This document shows positions 10,429 to 21,800 of a stretch of 64,000 nt of DNA, piece by piece. The DNA comes from Candidatus Helarchaeota archaeon. GTDB taxonomy: Archaea; Asgardarchaeota; Lokiarchaeia; Helarchaeales; RDOG01. The DNA lies in contig JAHPZH010000002.1 in assembly GCA_019058315.1 (NCBI GenBank), positions 1,311,910 to 1,375,909 on the forward strand, given 5' to 3'. The first letter of the stretch is position 1. Each line of letters begins with the position of its first letter. A program made the translations under genes and the position numbers. The notes beneath the pieces are model-generated. The model was not told the DNA's origin. It made no database searches and saw nothing but the letters and a program-made list of their open reading frames with translations.

Positions 10429-12798
10429 CTATCTTGCTACTAATTCGTTAGTTTTAATGATGAGATGCGCATCGGTTTTCTTTGATGCTGAAACAATTAT
10501 TTCAGATTTATTGCCCGCCGAATTTACGATTGATACTTTAAAATTAGCGCCTTTACCGTTTAACCATACCCATTTGGCCAAATCTTCAATTTCCGTAAAT
10601 CTATTGAGTAAGGATTTCTCAGTAACAGTTTCTTCATCCCAATCAATCAATGTCATAGGTTTATATTTCGAGATTGAAAATGGTCCATCTTTAGGATAAA
10701 ATTCATCAGATGACTCAATCGGGTTATAATTAATATCCAATATGTTTAATTTTGGCATGTCCATTAAATTTTCCAGTATTGCTGATTTCTTTGATTCCCA
10801 TGGGTCATAAGTTAGAGCATTTTCAATTAATCTCAGATAGAAAGATTCATTTTTTAAATCCTTATATAGTGGACGGATTTTATTGAAAAGTTCAAAGTTT
10901 TTAGATTTATAGATATATAGGTATAGTAGGGAGAGTAAAAATCCTGCCTCTTGTTTGTTTACTTTTTTATGTTCACTGATTTTTTCTATACACCTGTCAA
11001 AATATTCATTTATTGTAGATATATCTGTTAGTTTTTTAAGTTCAAGATACATTTTACTTTCAAAAATATCTTCTAATTCTAAAAAGCTTAATGGATTTAG
11101 TTTCTGCTCAATTTTTAGAATGAAGTCATCCTGTTTTTCTTTAACACTAATATATCCTTTCTTGCTAAGATCATCAAGTAATGTTTTAGTTACTACTTCA
11201 TCAATTTTATAAAGATCTTGAACTTTACTTAAGCTAGTTTCCCCTTCATTATTTATTAAAAAAAGCAGCTGATACTTAGGACTCTTCTCTAAGAATTGAA
11301 TTACATCATCTAATTCCATCCTCAGTTTTTCACTAATTTCTTCAAATTCTTTTTTCATGTCATTTTTTATTGCATCAATATCTACTTCTTCCTTCGCTGC
11401 TATTTGAGTTTGCAAATTTTTTACATCTTGATCCTTTTTGTTAAGTTGTTCTTTAAGAGTTTCTATTTCTGATGTCTTTCCTTCTAATTCTTTAGAGGAT
11501 TCTTTCTTCGCATTTTCTAAATTTTTTTGATTTTCTTCAATTTGTTTTTTAAGCGTTTCTAATTCAGAAGTTTTTTCTTCTAACTGTTTTACTAATTCTG
11601 TGTCTTTTCCCTCTACTTGTTTTTTAAGTGCTTCTAATTCAGAAGTTTTTTCTTCCAACTGTTTTCCCAGTTCATCTTCTGTTTTATTTAATTTATCTCG
11701 CAAGGTTTCTAATTCAGTAGTTTTATCTTTTAATAGTGTTTCCAATTCAGCTTGAAATTCATCTTTAACTTTTTCGGATTCAGAAGCTTTAGCTTCCAAT
11801 TCTTGTCTAGTTTCATCAATTACTCCAGTTAATTCTTTTTCACGTTCAGCAAGTTTTTGTTTAATTTCATCAGATTCTGATGATTTCTTGTCCAATTCTT
11901 CCTTTGTTTTTAGGATCTGAGCTTCTAAATCTTTTTGCCTTTTTTCCAGTTCTTTTTTACTTAAACCGGTCTCTTTTTTTAAAGCTTCAAGCTCTTCTTC
12001 GCGGTCTTTAAGACTATCCTTAATTTTCTGCGATTCTGCCTCTCTATCTGCTAACTCCTTTTGTAATTCTTGTTTTACGGACTCAAGCTCCTCTTCTCGT
12101 TTATCAAGTTGAGCTTTTATTTTTGCAGCTTCTTCGGATTTATCTGCTAACTCTTGTTCTCTCAGTTCAAGTTGTTCTTTAATCCATTTAGATGTGGAAG
12201 CAAGCTTTTCTACTTCCTCCTCAGCTGCTTTGATTTGTCCTTTTAATTTATTAAGAGAATCTAACAGCATTTTGTAGTTACTTGATAACTCAGTTTTAAT
12301 TTCTTCAGACATACCTGAAACATTTTGATTTAATTTTTCAGAACCCTCTTCCAATTGTGGAACGAGTTTTTCTCTCATGAATACAAGTGATTCCATTTGT
12401 TCAAGTTTAAATGGAGTTTGACCTATTGTATCATCAAAAACACTTTGAGCTTCACTTATTCTTTTCCTCAATTGGACACGTAAATCCTCAAGTTCGTTTT
12501 TGAATTCTTCCTTTTTTGACTTTTTTACTAGTCCATCCAAAAATTTCATTGCTGGGGTGAATTTATCGTAAAATTCATCTGCTAGATAATCCATACTCGA
12601 TTCGACAATCTGGCTGAGGTCTAAATTGTTTATAAAATCTTGAGTTTCTTTACTCTTTAATTGAATCTGTTCAAATAAGTTCTTTAGAGAGTCTAAATTT
12701 TTATCGAATAAAGCAATCGATTTTAATTCAATTTCTGATTTGGAAAGTGTCTCAATTTTTCTAATTAGTTCATTTACTTCTTCCATTTCTTCAATCAC
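10429..12798 (-). CDS. Long coiled-coil protein with C-terminal winged-helix-like and helical regions
   Basis: Hundreds of residues of heptad-rich K/E/L sequence; KVQDLYKIDEVVTKTLLDDLSKKGYISVKEKQDDFILKI is wHTH-like. Confidence 0.8.
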   Translation of the reverse strand: MIEEMEEVNELIRKIETLSKSEIELKSIALFDKNLDSLKNLFEQIQLKSKETQDFINNLDLSQIVESSMDYLADEFYDKFTPAMKFLDGLVKKSKKEEFKNELEDLRVQLRKRISEAQSVFDDTIGQTPFKLEQMESLVFMREKLVPQLEEGSEKLNQNVSGMSEEIKTELSSNYKMLLDSLNKLKGQIKAAEEEVEKLASTSKWIKEQLELREQELADKSEEAAKIKAQLDKREEELESVKQELQKELADREAESQKIKDSLKDREEELEALKKETGLSKKELEKRQKDLEAQILKTKEELDKKSSESDEIKQKLAEREKELTGVIDETRQELEAKASESEKVKDEFQAELETLLKDKTTELETLRDKLNKTEDELGKQLEEKTSELEALKKQVEGKDTELVKQLEEKTSELETLKKQIEENQKNLENAKKESSKELEGKTSEIETLKEQLNKKDQDVKNLQTQIAAKEEVDIDAIKNDMKKEFEEISEKLRMELDDVIQFLEKSPKYQLLFLINNEGETSLSKVQDLYKIDEVVTKTLLDDLSKKGYISVKEKQDDFILKIEQKLNPLSFLELEDIFESKMYLELKKLTDISTINEYFDRCIEKISEHKKVNKQEAGFLLSLLYLYIYKSKNFELFNKIRPLYKDLKNESFYLRLIENALTYDPWESKKSAILENLMDMPKLNILDINYNPIESSDEFYPKDGPFSISKYKPMTLIDWDEETVTEKSLLNRFTEIEDLAKWVWLNGKGANFKVSIVNSAGNKSEIIVSASKKTDAHLIIKTNELVAR

Positions 12799-12921
12799 TT
12801 TAATATTTTCTTATTTTGATAAGTTACTTAAATTTCCATGAGTTTATAAGATATTACCTTAAATTTGATAACTGTTTTAATCCATAATTATTTAATTTTC
12901 ATAATTTTTAAATTTTTGAGA

Positions 12922-15195
12922 TTATAAAAAAAATCCTCCAGAAATCTCATAGATTTTTTGTGAAAGTTGGGGAATATTTTTAGGGATTAGGTTTTCAGTT
13001 TGAGGTCTTTTAGAATAAATTAATAGATAATAAACTTTTTCTTTAAATGAGAATTTATAAAAATATATTTTTCCCTTTCCTAATTTTAAATCACCTTCAA
13101 TATCAATAACCGTCTTCTCTGGGACAGTATCAGTTTCTTCTCTAGCCCAACTATTAATAAAATAGTGAAGTGCTTCATTTGCAATGCTTAAGTTTGCCAC
13201 ATTTCCATACTGTTCGAGAATAAAGAAATTTTCTTCCAATAAAATGACTGCAGAAGATAATGTTTTTTTCATAAATCCCTTCAATAGGTTTCTAAATAAA
13301 TTTTCAACTTTTACTATTCTCTTAAGACCTTCTGAAAAACATACTAATATTGACCAATAATCATAAATGGAGGTTTCAAAAAATGTAACATTCTTTATCT
13401 CTTTAAAACGTTCTTTTATTTCATTAACTTTAGATTGTATTTCATTCTGGGTTAATTGGTCAGGATCTAATTTATGAATTTGAACGAGAATTTTAGATGG
13501 ATCGATACAATTAATTTCTTGTAACTCTAATAACTGTTTAAAATATTCTATAGATTCATCGATCGTGTCTTCTTGCACATCGACAAAGTAAAAAATTAAA
13601 TCTATGTCAGAAAAACACTGATCAGATTGCAAAATATAATCTTTTCTATAGATATCTTGTCCGCCATAATCCCAAATACTAAATTCATATCCTAAAATAT
13701 TCAAAACTTTTCTAGATATCCCTTTTGTAGGTTTGAGTTGATGAATTGTACTAAAATTTTTTTGAAGCACTTCTAAAAAGGATGTTTTTCCGGCTGCTCC
13801 TAACCCCAATAAACAAATCTTTTTTATTAATTCTTCTTCTTCAGGTATTGTTTCAGGTTCTGTAATTATTTCTTCTTCTATCTCTAATCTTTTTATCAGT
13901 TCCCTTATAGTTGGACTTTTAACTTCTAATATTTCTAAAATTTTTCCTAAATCAGAACTCATATCTTGTAATTCTGTTAAATATTTATTCGAGACTATAA
14001 GAGCAAGATTTTGAAGATATTTTAAGATGTTTTTAACTTCTTTAGGAATATGACCTGATTTAATCGTAATCTTTTTTAATGCCGCTCTTAATTGAGAAAA
14101 AAGCGAGATTACACTTTCATTATCAAATTCTATTCGTTTGAGGGGCTCCACAGAGTGTTGAATTACTTCATTTAACTTCTTTTGAGTTTTAATAATGTTT
14201 TGTTTAAAATTTTCTCTAAAATTTTCTGTTATTTCAGTATTTTGCGCATTTACTTTATTTGATATTTCTTGAAAAGATTTCAATAAAGGATCAAAATAGT
14301 CATAAAAAATGTCACTTAATAAATTAAGATCTTCTTGAAAAATAACACCAAAGTTTAATTCTTCAAAAAAAACATCAATCTCTTTAATTGCTTTAAAAGC
14401 TTCTGAGGTAAAACGTTTTAAATTTTCTAGAGTCTCTGAAAATACTTCAATTGAATTTAAAATTACTTTAATTTCTTCACGATTATTAAGAGCAACCAGT
14501 TCATTTATTTTATCTATAATTTCGGAATATTCTACTTTTTTTGAGTTGAGTTTATTATAAATTGTTTCCAATTGTTCTTTATTTTCGATAATTTTTTCTT
14601 TGTCAGATTCGAATGACTCTAGAAAACTTTCTAATTCTTTTTTAATGGTTTTAAATTCGGTTTTTTTTCCTCTTCTATTGTCATTAATATAATATAGAGG
14701 ACCAATTAGAAGAAGGTAAATATCATCTGATTTTTTAATGATTTCAGGAGGTACTTTTTCAAAAATCTCCCCTAATTTACCAAGTGAGTTATAAATTTTT
14801 GATATGCGATTTTGACTTATATCTTTAAATTTATCAAATGGCCCAACAATTTCTGGCGTTTTTTCGATTATTTTATTTAGGAAATCTTGAAATTTATCAA
14901 TATTTTGTTTTAGATGTAAGGAGAAATCTTTAATTTCACCAGAAACCTCCTCAATATCTTTTGACAGTTCGAATGAAGAGTTAATAAATGGTACAAAATT
15001 TGTTAAAATTTCCTTTTTTAATATCAATAAATCCTCTTTAAAAATTGCCCCCAAACTTAATTCTTTGATTTTTTCTTCAGCTCGTTCAATAATATAATAA
15101 ATTTTATTCACTATCTTCTCGGAATTAATCAGATTATCTTTAACTGGTTTGAGCGAGCTTAATTCAAATTCATATTTAGTAAACTCTAATTTCAA
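12922..15195 (-). CDS. Coiled-coil protein fused to C-terminal Rag/Gtr/Arf-like GTPase domain
   Basis: KKICLLGLGAAGKTSFLEVL (G1), FSIWDYGGQDIYRK (G3), ILVQIHKLDPD (G4, HKxD as in Rag/Gtr), FFETSIYD (G5-like), preceded by ~450 aa of coiled coil. Confidence 0.85.
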   Translation of the reverse strand: MKLEFTKYEFELSSLKPVKDNLINSEKIVNKIYYIIERAEEKIKELSLGAIFKEDLLILKKEILTNFVPFINSSFELSKDIEEVSGEIKDFSLHLKQNIDKFQDFLNKIIEKTPEIVGPFDKFKDISQNRISKIYNSLGKLGEIFEKVPPEIIKKSDDIYLLLIGPLYYINDNRRGKKTEFKTIKKELESFLESFESDKEKIIENKEQLETIYNKLNSKKVEYSEIIDKINELVALNNREEIKVILNSIEVFSETLENLKRFTSEAFKAIKEIDVFFEELNFGVIFQEDLNLLSDIFYDYFDPLLKSFQEISNKVNAQNTEITENFRENFKQNIIKTQKKLNEVIQHSVEPLKRIEFDNESVISLFSQLRAALKKITIKSGHIPKEVKNILKYLQNLALIVSNKYLTELQDMSSDLGKILEILEVKSPTIRELIKRLEIEEEIITEPETIPEEEELIKKICLLGLGAAGKTSFLEVLQKNFSTIHQLKPTKGISRKVLNILGYEFSIWDYGGQDIYRKDYILQSDQCFSDIDLIFYFVDVQEDTIDESIEYFKQLLELQEINCIDPSKILVQIHKLDPDQLTQNEIQSKVNEIKERFKEIKNVTFFETSIYDYWSILVCFSEGLKRIVKVENLFRNLLKGFMKKTLSSAVILLEENFFILEQYGNVANLSIANEALHYFINSWAREETDTVPEKTVIDIEGDLKLGKGKIYFYKFSFKEKVYYLLIYSKRPQTENLIPKNIPQLSQKIYEISGGFFL

Positions 15196-15257
15196 ATAAT
15201 GCCCATTCCATTATAGGAATTTTATTGCAAAAATAAAAAAAAAAAATAAAAAATAGT

Positions 15258-17420
15258 TTACTTAAAGGCTCTTGCTTCTATATGCTTTAAACTATAGTCT
15301 CCACCTTCACCATGGATATCATAAGTGATCTCTACTTCCTGACCTGGTTGTATTTCCTCAATTGTCCAAGTTAATAAGTTACCATCATCTTTACCTGTTG
15401 ATTCATATTCCATGCTTGACTCTAAGATATTGAAATTTATTGGAACAAAATCTGAAATTTTGATATTTGTTTTAACTGAATCGCCTTTATTCTTGTAAAG
15501 TAAAAGAATGCTGTAATCGTCTTTTTCGGCACCAGGACGAACGGATTTACCAATTCTGGTTCTTCTTCTCTCATGAACTACAGTTATTGGTTCAGGTTCT
15601 ATATATGCCTCAAGCACACCACCTGGTGGTTTTGTATAACCTTGGAATAGCACTGGGGCATCATATCTAGCGTCCTTTGCAGGTCTTACGGCATTTAATG
15701 GATATTTTACATTAATAGTAGAATTATCTATCATTGCTCCAGTATTTTCAAGTACATCTACAACCTCTATTATCATTTTCCTTTCTCTTGAAATATCATC
15801 TGGTCCGAGATCTGGTTCGAAGGAAACAGAAAAATCTTCTACTGGGACTGGTTTCTTCTGTCCTTTAATGTCAAAAGAAATTTCTAATTCACTTTTTTCT
15901 GGATTTCTAAAATCAGTTGGGATGGTATCTTCCAATTTGATAATATCAATTGGAGCATCACCTTTAATAGTTGCTATTATTGTGGCATCAAGGGCTTCAG
16001 GACGATAGCTTCTTAGAACATTCTTGCTGAAATCTTTGATTCCTTCAACAGCTAATATTTGTAATTCTAATGATTGCATAGTTGAGCTCATGGAAAGTCT
16101 TTCTTCAGTTCTTGGTATAACCGTGTATTCAACTAATTCACTGAATGTGGGTTCATCTTCAGACTCAAGATCCCAAGGTTCTGAAACCCATTCAGCTTTT
16201 GGATTTACAACTGCATTAGGTTCTACAGCTACAACTTCGAATTCTGTGTTTTCATCACCAGAAATAAACTGGAATTTTTGAAGTGTCATTGGGAATTCAG
16301 ATCTATTTTCAAAGATGAATTGACAATCCCACATATCAGGTTGATCATCTCTTTCATCTCTGTCAACAAAAAAGATTTCTTCGCTAAGTCCATCAACAAA
16401 TTCAGGTTTTAAACCACTATAAGTTCCAGCTTCTAAAGTGTATTTAACTTTTAGCTCTCCACTAGTTAAAGTTTTAATTTCTTTAGGTTCAACTTTGGCC
16501 TTCAGTTTCAATTCGGCAGTTTCACCAGCTTCAAGTTCTTCAACTTTCCAAACTATGGCTTCCACACCTTCTATGTCTTCCTTTGAAGCTTTACCTTTGC
16601 TTGTATCAGAAGCTTTAAAATCCCTAAAGTCTTCTGGAATTATCTTTGCCAACTCTACTAAGGTAACTGTGGAGTCACTTGTGTTTTCCATGGTTATTAC
16701 AAAATTTACCTCTTGCGCTTTTCCCTCTTCACTTAAAACAAATGTACTACTTTCATCTTCAGTTTCGGGAAAAGTATCTACTTTTTCTGAAATTACAACT
16801 GGTGGTTTATCTTCAGCGCTTACTGAAATTTTGTAATCTTTAGTCCACTCTTCTTTTGGCTCAAGATCTGGGATGTGGAATTTTTTCTCTTTTAGATCTG
16901 TACTTTCTCCACCACCCAACTCTATGTCTATATCCCAAATCCTACTTTTATCAGCGTCATTTATAACTGCAATTTGACCAATAACAGTTGAATCAATAAT
17001 TTCTCCATCATGTTTTTGTTTAAAATCTACAGTTTCTTCGACCTTTACTATATATTTGCTCTCAATTGCTTCTTGCTCTTTAGTTGTTGGAGTAGCCATC
17101 TCAGAGGGTACCCCTACTGTTGCTGCAGCAGATACTGGTGCTCCAACTTCAATTCCTTCGCGAACTGCAATTCTATTGAAAAACTCGACTAATTCGTCTT
17201 TATTTAGGAAACTTATCTTTTCCTCTCTGATTCTCTTTTTTGCAAATGTATCCTTAAGCGTATCTTGATTCTCATTATTTAAATCTTTAATTAGATCTTT
17301 ATATTTCTTCTCAAGATCTTTATAATTAATTAATGAATTTACAACGAGTGTGTCTCCACTTAACTCAACATCTGCAAAATCGAAATTCCATCTTTTATCG
17401 GGAATTTTCTTCCACCTCAT
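15258..17420 (-). CDS. Multi-domain DUF11-like beta-sandwich protein without signal peptide
   Basis: Repeated FVITMENTSDSTVTLVELAKIIPEDFRDF... and LLLYKNKGDSVKTNIKISDFVPINFNI... modules; N-terminus MRWKKIPDKRWNF is not signal-like. Confidence 0.75.
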   Translation of the reverse strand: MRWKKIPDKRWNFDFADVELSGDTLVVNSLINYKDLEKKYKDLIKDLNNENQDTLKDTFAKKRIREEKISFLNKDELVEFFNRIAVREGIEVGAPVSAAATVGVPSEMATPTTKEQEAIESKYIVKVEETVDFKQKHDGEIIDSTVIGQIAVINDADKSRIWDIDIELGGGESTDLKEKKFHIPDLEPKEEWTKDYKISVSAEDKPPVVISEKVDTFPETEDESSTFVLSEEGKAQEVNFVITMENTSDSTVTLVELAKIIPEDFRDFKASDTSKGKASKEDIEGVEAIVWKVEELEAGETAELKLKAKVEPKEIKTLTSGELKVKYTLEAGTYSGLKPEFVDGLSEEIFFVDRDERDDQPDMWDCQFIFENRSEFPMTLQKFQFISGDENTEFEVVAVEPNAVVNPKAEWVSEPWDLESEDEPTFSELVEYTVIPRTEERLSMSSTMQSLELQILAVEGIKDFSKNVLRSYRPEALDATIIATIKGDAPIDIIKLEDTIPTDFRNPEKSELEISFDIKGQKKPVPVEDFSVSFEPDLGPDDISRERKMIIEVVDVLENTGAMIDNSTINVKYPLNAVRPAKDARYDAPVLFQGYTKPPGGVLEAYIEPEPITVVHERRRTRIGKSVRPGAEKDDYSILLLYKNKGDSVKTNIKISDFVPINFNILESSMEYESTGKDDGNLLTWTIEEIQPGQEVEITYDIHGEGGDYSLKHIEARAFK

Positions 17421-17818
17421 TTATTTAAATTTATTTTATTATCCAAATTTTTCTTTTTTTTATTTTTTCGGATTATTATGAATCTTAATTTCTTTTAATT
17501 TAGGTTTTATGTCGATTTGGATATTCTAATATTATAATATTCCGATATATAAATTATACTATAATTTATAAATTCATGTTAAAAAAGAAAATGAATTATA
17601 TTATTAAAATACATAAAAAATTTTTTTATTTTCTCTTATTTAACAAGTAAATGGAAAGTTAGTAATAATTTCCGAGATTTCTCTATTCAATTCTAATTTA
17701 AATTAACTATATAAAAAGAACTTTCTTATTCTTTTTATAATAATAAATAAATATAAAAAAATGTAATTAACTTTTTTATAAGACTAATTTAAATAATAAA
17801 AAATAATTAAGAAAAAAA

Positions 17819-18625
17819 ATGGCTATTAAAAAGGAAGATACCCAATCTTATTCTGAGATAATTAACCAGATTTCACAATTAAAATCATTAATTCACGAAG
17901 TTCAAGAATTAAACTTGAAAAATTTAAATGAACAATTCAATCTATTTGAAAATCAATCCCTGAAAAAGAAAATATTTGGAGAATATCAAACTTATTATCA
18001 GAATCTAAGAGAAGATCTTTCCAATCAAATTAAAAAGGAATTAGAAACATTAGAATCAGGTCTTGAACCATTTAAAAATTATGAAAATTTTATTTCATCA
18101 ATAAAAGAAATAAAAAGCCATATATTAAAAGATTTAAATGCTGAATTTAACCGTTTTAAGCAGATGTTTGAAAATATTGAGGCAAAAATCTCCCATATAT
18201 TTAATGAACAATTAAAAACTAGCGCCCTTAAAACATTTGTTGAAACCATCGTTTCTAATATTATATCAGAAGAATTTAATCAAGTTAGGCAATTTGAAAG
18301 AAGATTTGCAATAAAAATCGATGATACTATAAATAAAAGATTGGAAAAATTATCTGATATTTCTAATATTCCAGATATAACTAACTTATCTGTAAAGGAT
18401 ACTGCTCAAAATATTTCTAAAGGTCTAATAAATGCTTTAAATAAATCAGAATCTAAATTTTCAGAAGTTCAGAATGTAATAATGAATTCTTATGAGGTAT
18501 TAAAGGAAACTTTTATAGAAGATACTTATAAAACTGAACAAAATAAACTTTATGATAAAATTTTTAAGCACCTAGATTCTTTAGAGAAAAATTTGAATGA
18601 ATTTTTAAGAAATGTTGAAAAATAA
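17819..18625 (+). CDS. Coiled-coil protein
   Basis: Heptad-rich ORF (IKSHILKDLNAEFNRFKQMFENIEAKISHIF); diverges from the 15258..17420 gene. Confidence 0.7.
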   Translation: MAIKKEDTQSYSEIINQISQLKSLIHEVQELNLKNLNEQFNLFENQSLKKKIFGEYQTYYQNLREDLSNQIKKELETLESGLEPFKNYENFISSIKEIKSHILKDLNAEFNRFKQMFENIEAKISHIFNEQLKTSALKTFVETIVSNIISEEFNQVRQFERRFAIKIDDTINKRLEKLSDISNIPDITNLSVKDTAQNISKGLINALNKSESKFSEVQNVIMNSYEVLKETFIEDTYKTEQNKLYDKIFKHLDSLEKNLNEFLRNVEK

Positions 18626-18887
18626 TCTCATCTTACCTCAAATAGATAAAATTATAACACTGTTTAGTTTTTATTGATAATTAATATAAAAAGAAAATTA
18701 CTGAAATAAATTTAAACTACCACCTAAAAAATAATTATAATAAAATAAACAATATGAAATTTAAAATAAAGTTTATAACCATTTAATGCAAGTAGAAAAT
18801 AATTTGCTTAGACTTTTCCATCAAAATTAAGCAAAATTTTCTTCTAAATTCATAAAATGATTGTAAGTAAAAAAATAAACTTAAAAC

Positions 18888-21800
18888 TTGCTAAAAAATA
18901 AGCAAGGAAAAGGTATTTGCATGAAAACTAATAAAAAAATCCTATTTTCTATTTTAATGGCATTTAATACCTTTTGTTCCCTAATTTCATTTTTCAATAT
19001 GAATTCATTATTTTTACTAAACAATCTTAGTGGGATTAATGGAATTAATTCAAATTCTGAAATTTTTAACCTTCACAGTGACAATTATCAAATAACAGAA
19101 CAATGGCTAAAAAATCCTACATTCGATTCTCCAATAAGCCCAAATTGGACACCCACGACATCTGGTGAATTAACTGACTTTGAGCTTTTAGGAGGTTCAG
19201 GACTTGCTAATTATACAGTAATCGGAGAGCAAGGAACTGAAATATTTGAGCGTAATTTTTCGGAAAGTGGTTGGATTAAGATGCATAACCCGGATTTTCC
19301 CTCTTATCCGAGTGAAGTAAAAGCAACTTCCTTTGAGGGAATCGATTCAGATGGGATTTTAGCCAATCATTCGTGGGATGAAACAGTAGGAGATCAAGTA
19401 GGACAAGATCCAAGTGTCCTCTGGAAACGTAATGAATCTTTTACAAAAGATATGAGTGATTATGAAATCAGTTCTGCATCTATAACAGCAGTTTTCAATG
19501 TAAGTGCTGATTCTAATATTGATAGGGAAAACGATCCGGAAGGAAATTCTGGTTATACTTGGGATCATGTTCTATTTTTTATTAAATTATCAGATATTAA
19601 CGCAAGTCGCAATTATCTTGTAGCTTATTATCAGTTTGAAAACGATACAACTCTTAACGATACTTATATGAAAACATTTCATGAGGAAAATCTAATTTTT
19701 TATTTGTCCTCTATATTTGAACAAGGGACCGATTTTACAATAACAGTAGGTATCAATTTCTTCTGCGAAGACAACATGGATCCACAAGACACCGATACTT
19801 GGTATTATGCGAGAATAAAATCACTTAATTTAACATTTTCTTACAAAAAAATAATAAATCAAGACACACGTGGATATTGGATCCAAACAAGTGATAAATT
19901 AAATGTAACTGGTAAAAATTTTGAAATTGATGAAGCTAAATTGTATTTTCAATACCGGGTTGATCCATCATGGCCTATCGAATCTCCGAATTCAGAATTT
20001 ATAATAAAAGTAAATAATAATACTTATTCTGAAACCATCAAACTTTCAAATTTACCTAATACATTAGAAGAAGCAAGAATTAATGGTTTTGATGTAAAAC
20101 ATCTTTTGGTAAAATATGATAATGTATCCGTATCATTGGAAGTAAGTCTTGCTGATACTTTTAATTTATCAACTAATAAGACTATATCTATCGATAATGT
20201 TAGATTAAATATAACCTTAACAGTTTTAGAAGAGAAAAGCAAGCGTAAACCACCATCTTTGATCCTACCGACAAGCGGCGAGGATTGGACATGGTTAATT
20301 ATTTTACTTAGCATTTTATTAACTGCTATAATGCTCGCTCAGGGTATTTATACATTTCGTGTTAAACGTCCTCCTATGATTCGTAAAATTAGAAAACTTA
20401 AAAAGAGAATCAAGAAAAACAATTTAAAAAATCCAGTTCAAGTACAAAAGAGATCAACAATCATTCAGAGAGTTTTAAGTTATAAATTAAAATCATCCCA
20501 CTTTGCATATGCCTCTAAACCATTAAAGCCGAAAGTTGAAAAGAAATTAAAACAAAAAAGACCTAAAAAAGAAGGTAATCTTAAATTATTATTATTCTTT
20601 GCATTATTTGCATTTCTATTATTTATAATCTCCTCGTCAGCGATTACCAATGGATCATTAGATCCCAATATATTGCCTGCTATCCGAAATTTTATTTTAC
20701 CTAAAAATTCCAATTTTGATCTTCAAAGTAAAGACACTCATGAAACTAAACAATGGATAAAGAATCCATTATTCAATTCACCAATAAATCAATATTGGTC
20801 AACTTCTAAAGGAGGAGATTTAACCGATATGGAGTTAACTGAAGATACTGGCTATGTCAATTATGTTGTTATGGGGGATAATAGGACTGAAAATTATATT
20901 AACAATCCTCCAGAAATTAATAATTGGACTATGGTGCATGATCCTGATCATCCAACTTTTCCAAATGAAACATTATCTGGAACCGAAAATGCTTGGAGTG
21001 GAATTGTAGGAGATGGGGCATTTTCAAATCATAGTTGGAGAGAAGGAGGGCCAAATCAATTAGGACAAGATCCGAGTGTTTTGTGGAAACGAAATATTAC
21101 ATTACCAGTTAATTTTACTGATTATGAAATAACTTCAGCTTCACTTTCTACTAACATAAACGCTAGTCCACTTTCAAATGTTGAGAATGCCGGTGATGGA
21201 TCATATCAGGGAAGAGGAGATTACGTACGCTTTTTCATCAGAGTATCTGATTTAAGTGGAAATATTACATATGAAATTGCCAATTATCTCCATGAAGGTG
21301 ATAGTGACCTTTCTGATACGCCAATGAATAATGTGACTGACACTGATCTTATGTTTTTTTTAAGTTCAGTATTACAAGAGGATGGTTATAATTTTACATT
21401 AACTATGGGTATCAATTTTTGGTGTGAAGATAATGAAGGGACTGATAATGATGAGTGGGAATATACATACATAAAAGAATTCAACCTACATTTTACATAT
21501 CATAAAAAAATAAATCAATTTACATATGCTCGTTGGGATCAAGTAGGAGATAGATTAAATGGTCGAGATTTCAGAATAAATGAAGCAAAATTATATTTTC
21601 AATATAAAACTGATACAAATTGGACCCATTATTCCAATAATTCAGAATTCAGAATCGTCATTAATAGTAGTACACATTCGGAAACAATAAAATTAACATT
21701 GGCAAATTCAACATTTCAAGATGCGAAATTTATTGGTTTTGATGTTACGAATCTAATGATAAAAAATGATAATATAAGAGTCTCATTGGAAGTTTATATA

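Noticed and set aside
16438-16836. 132-aa plus-strand ORF (and 16024..16281, 17010..17192, 17056..17268)
   Set aside because: Antisense to the long 15258..17420 gene; Ser-rich low-complexity translation typical of shadow ORFs.
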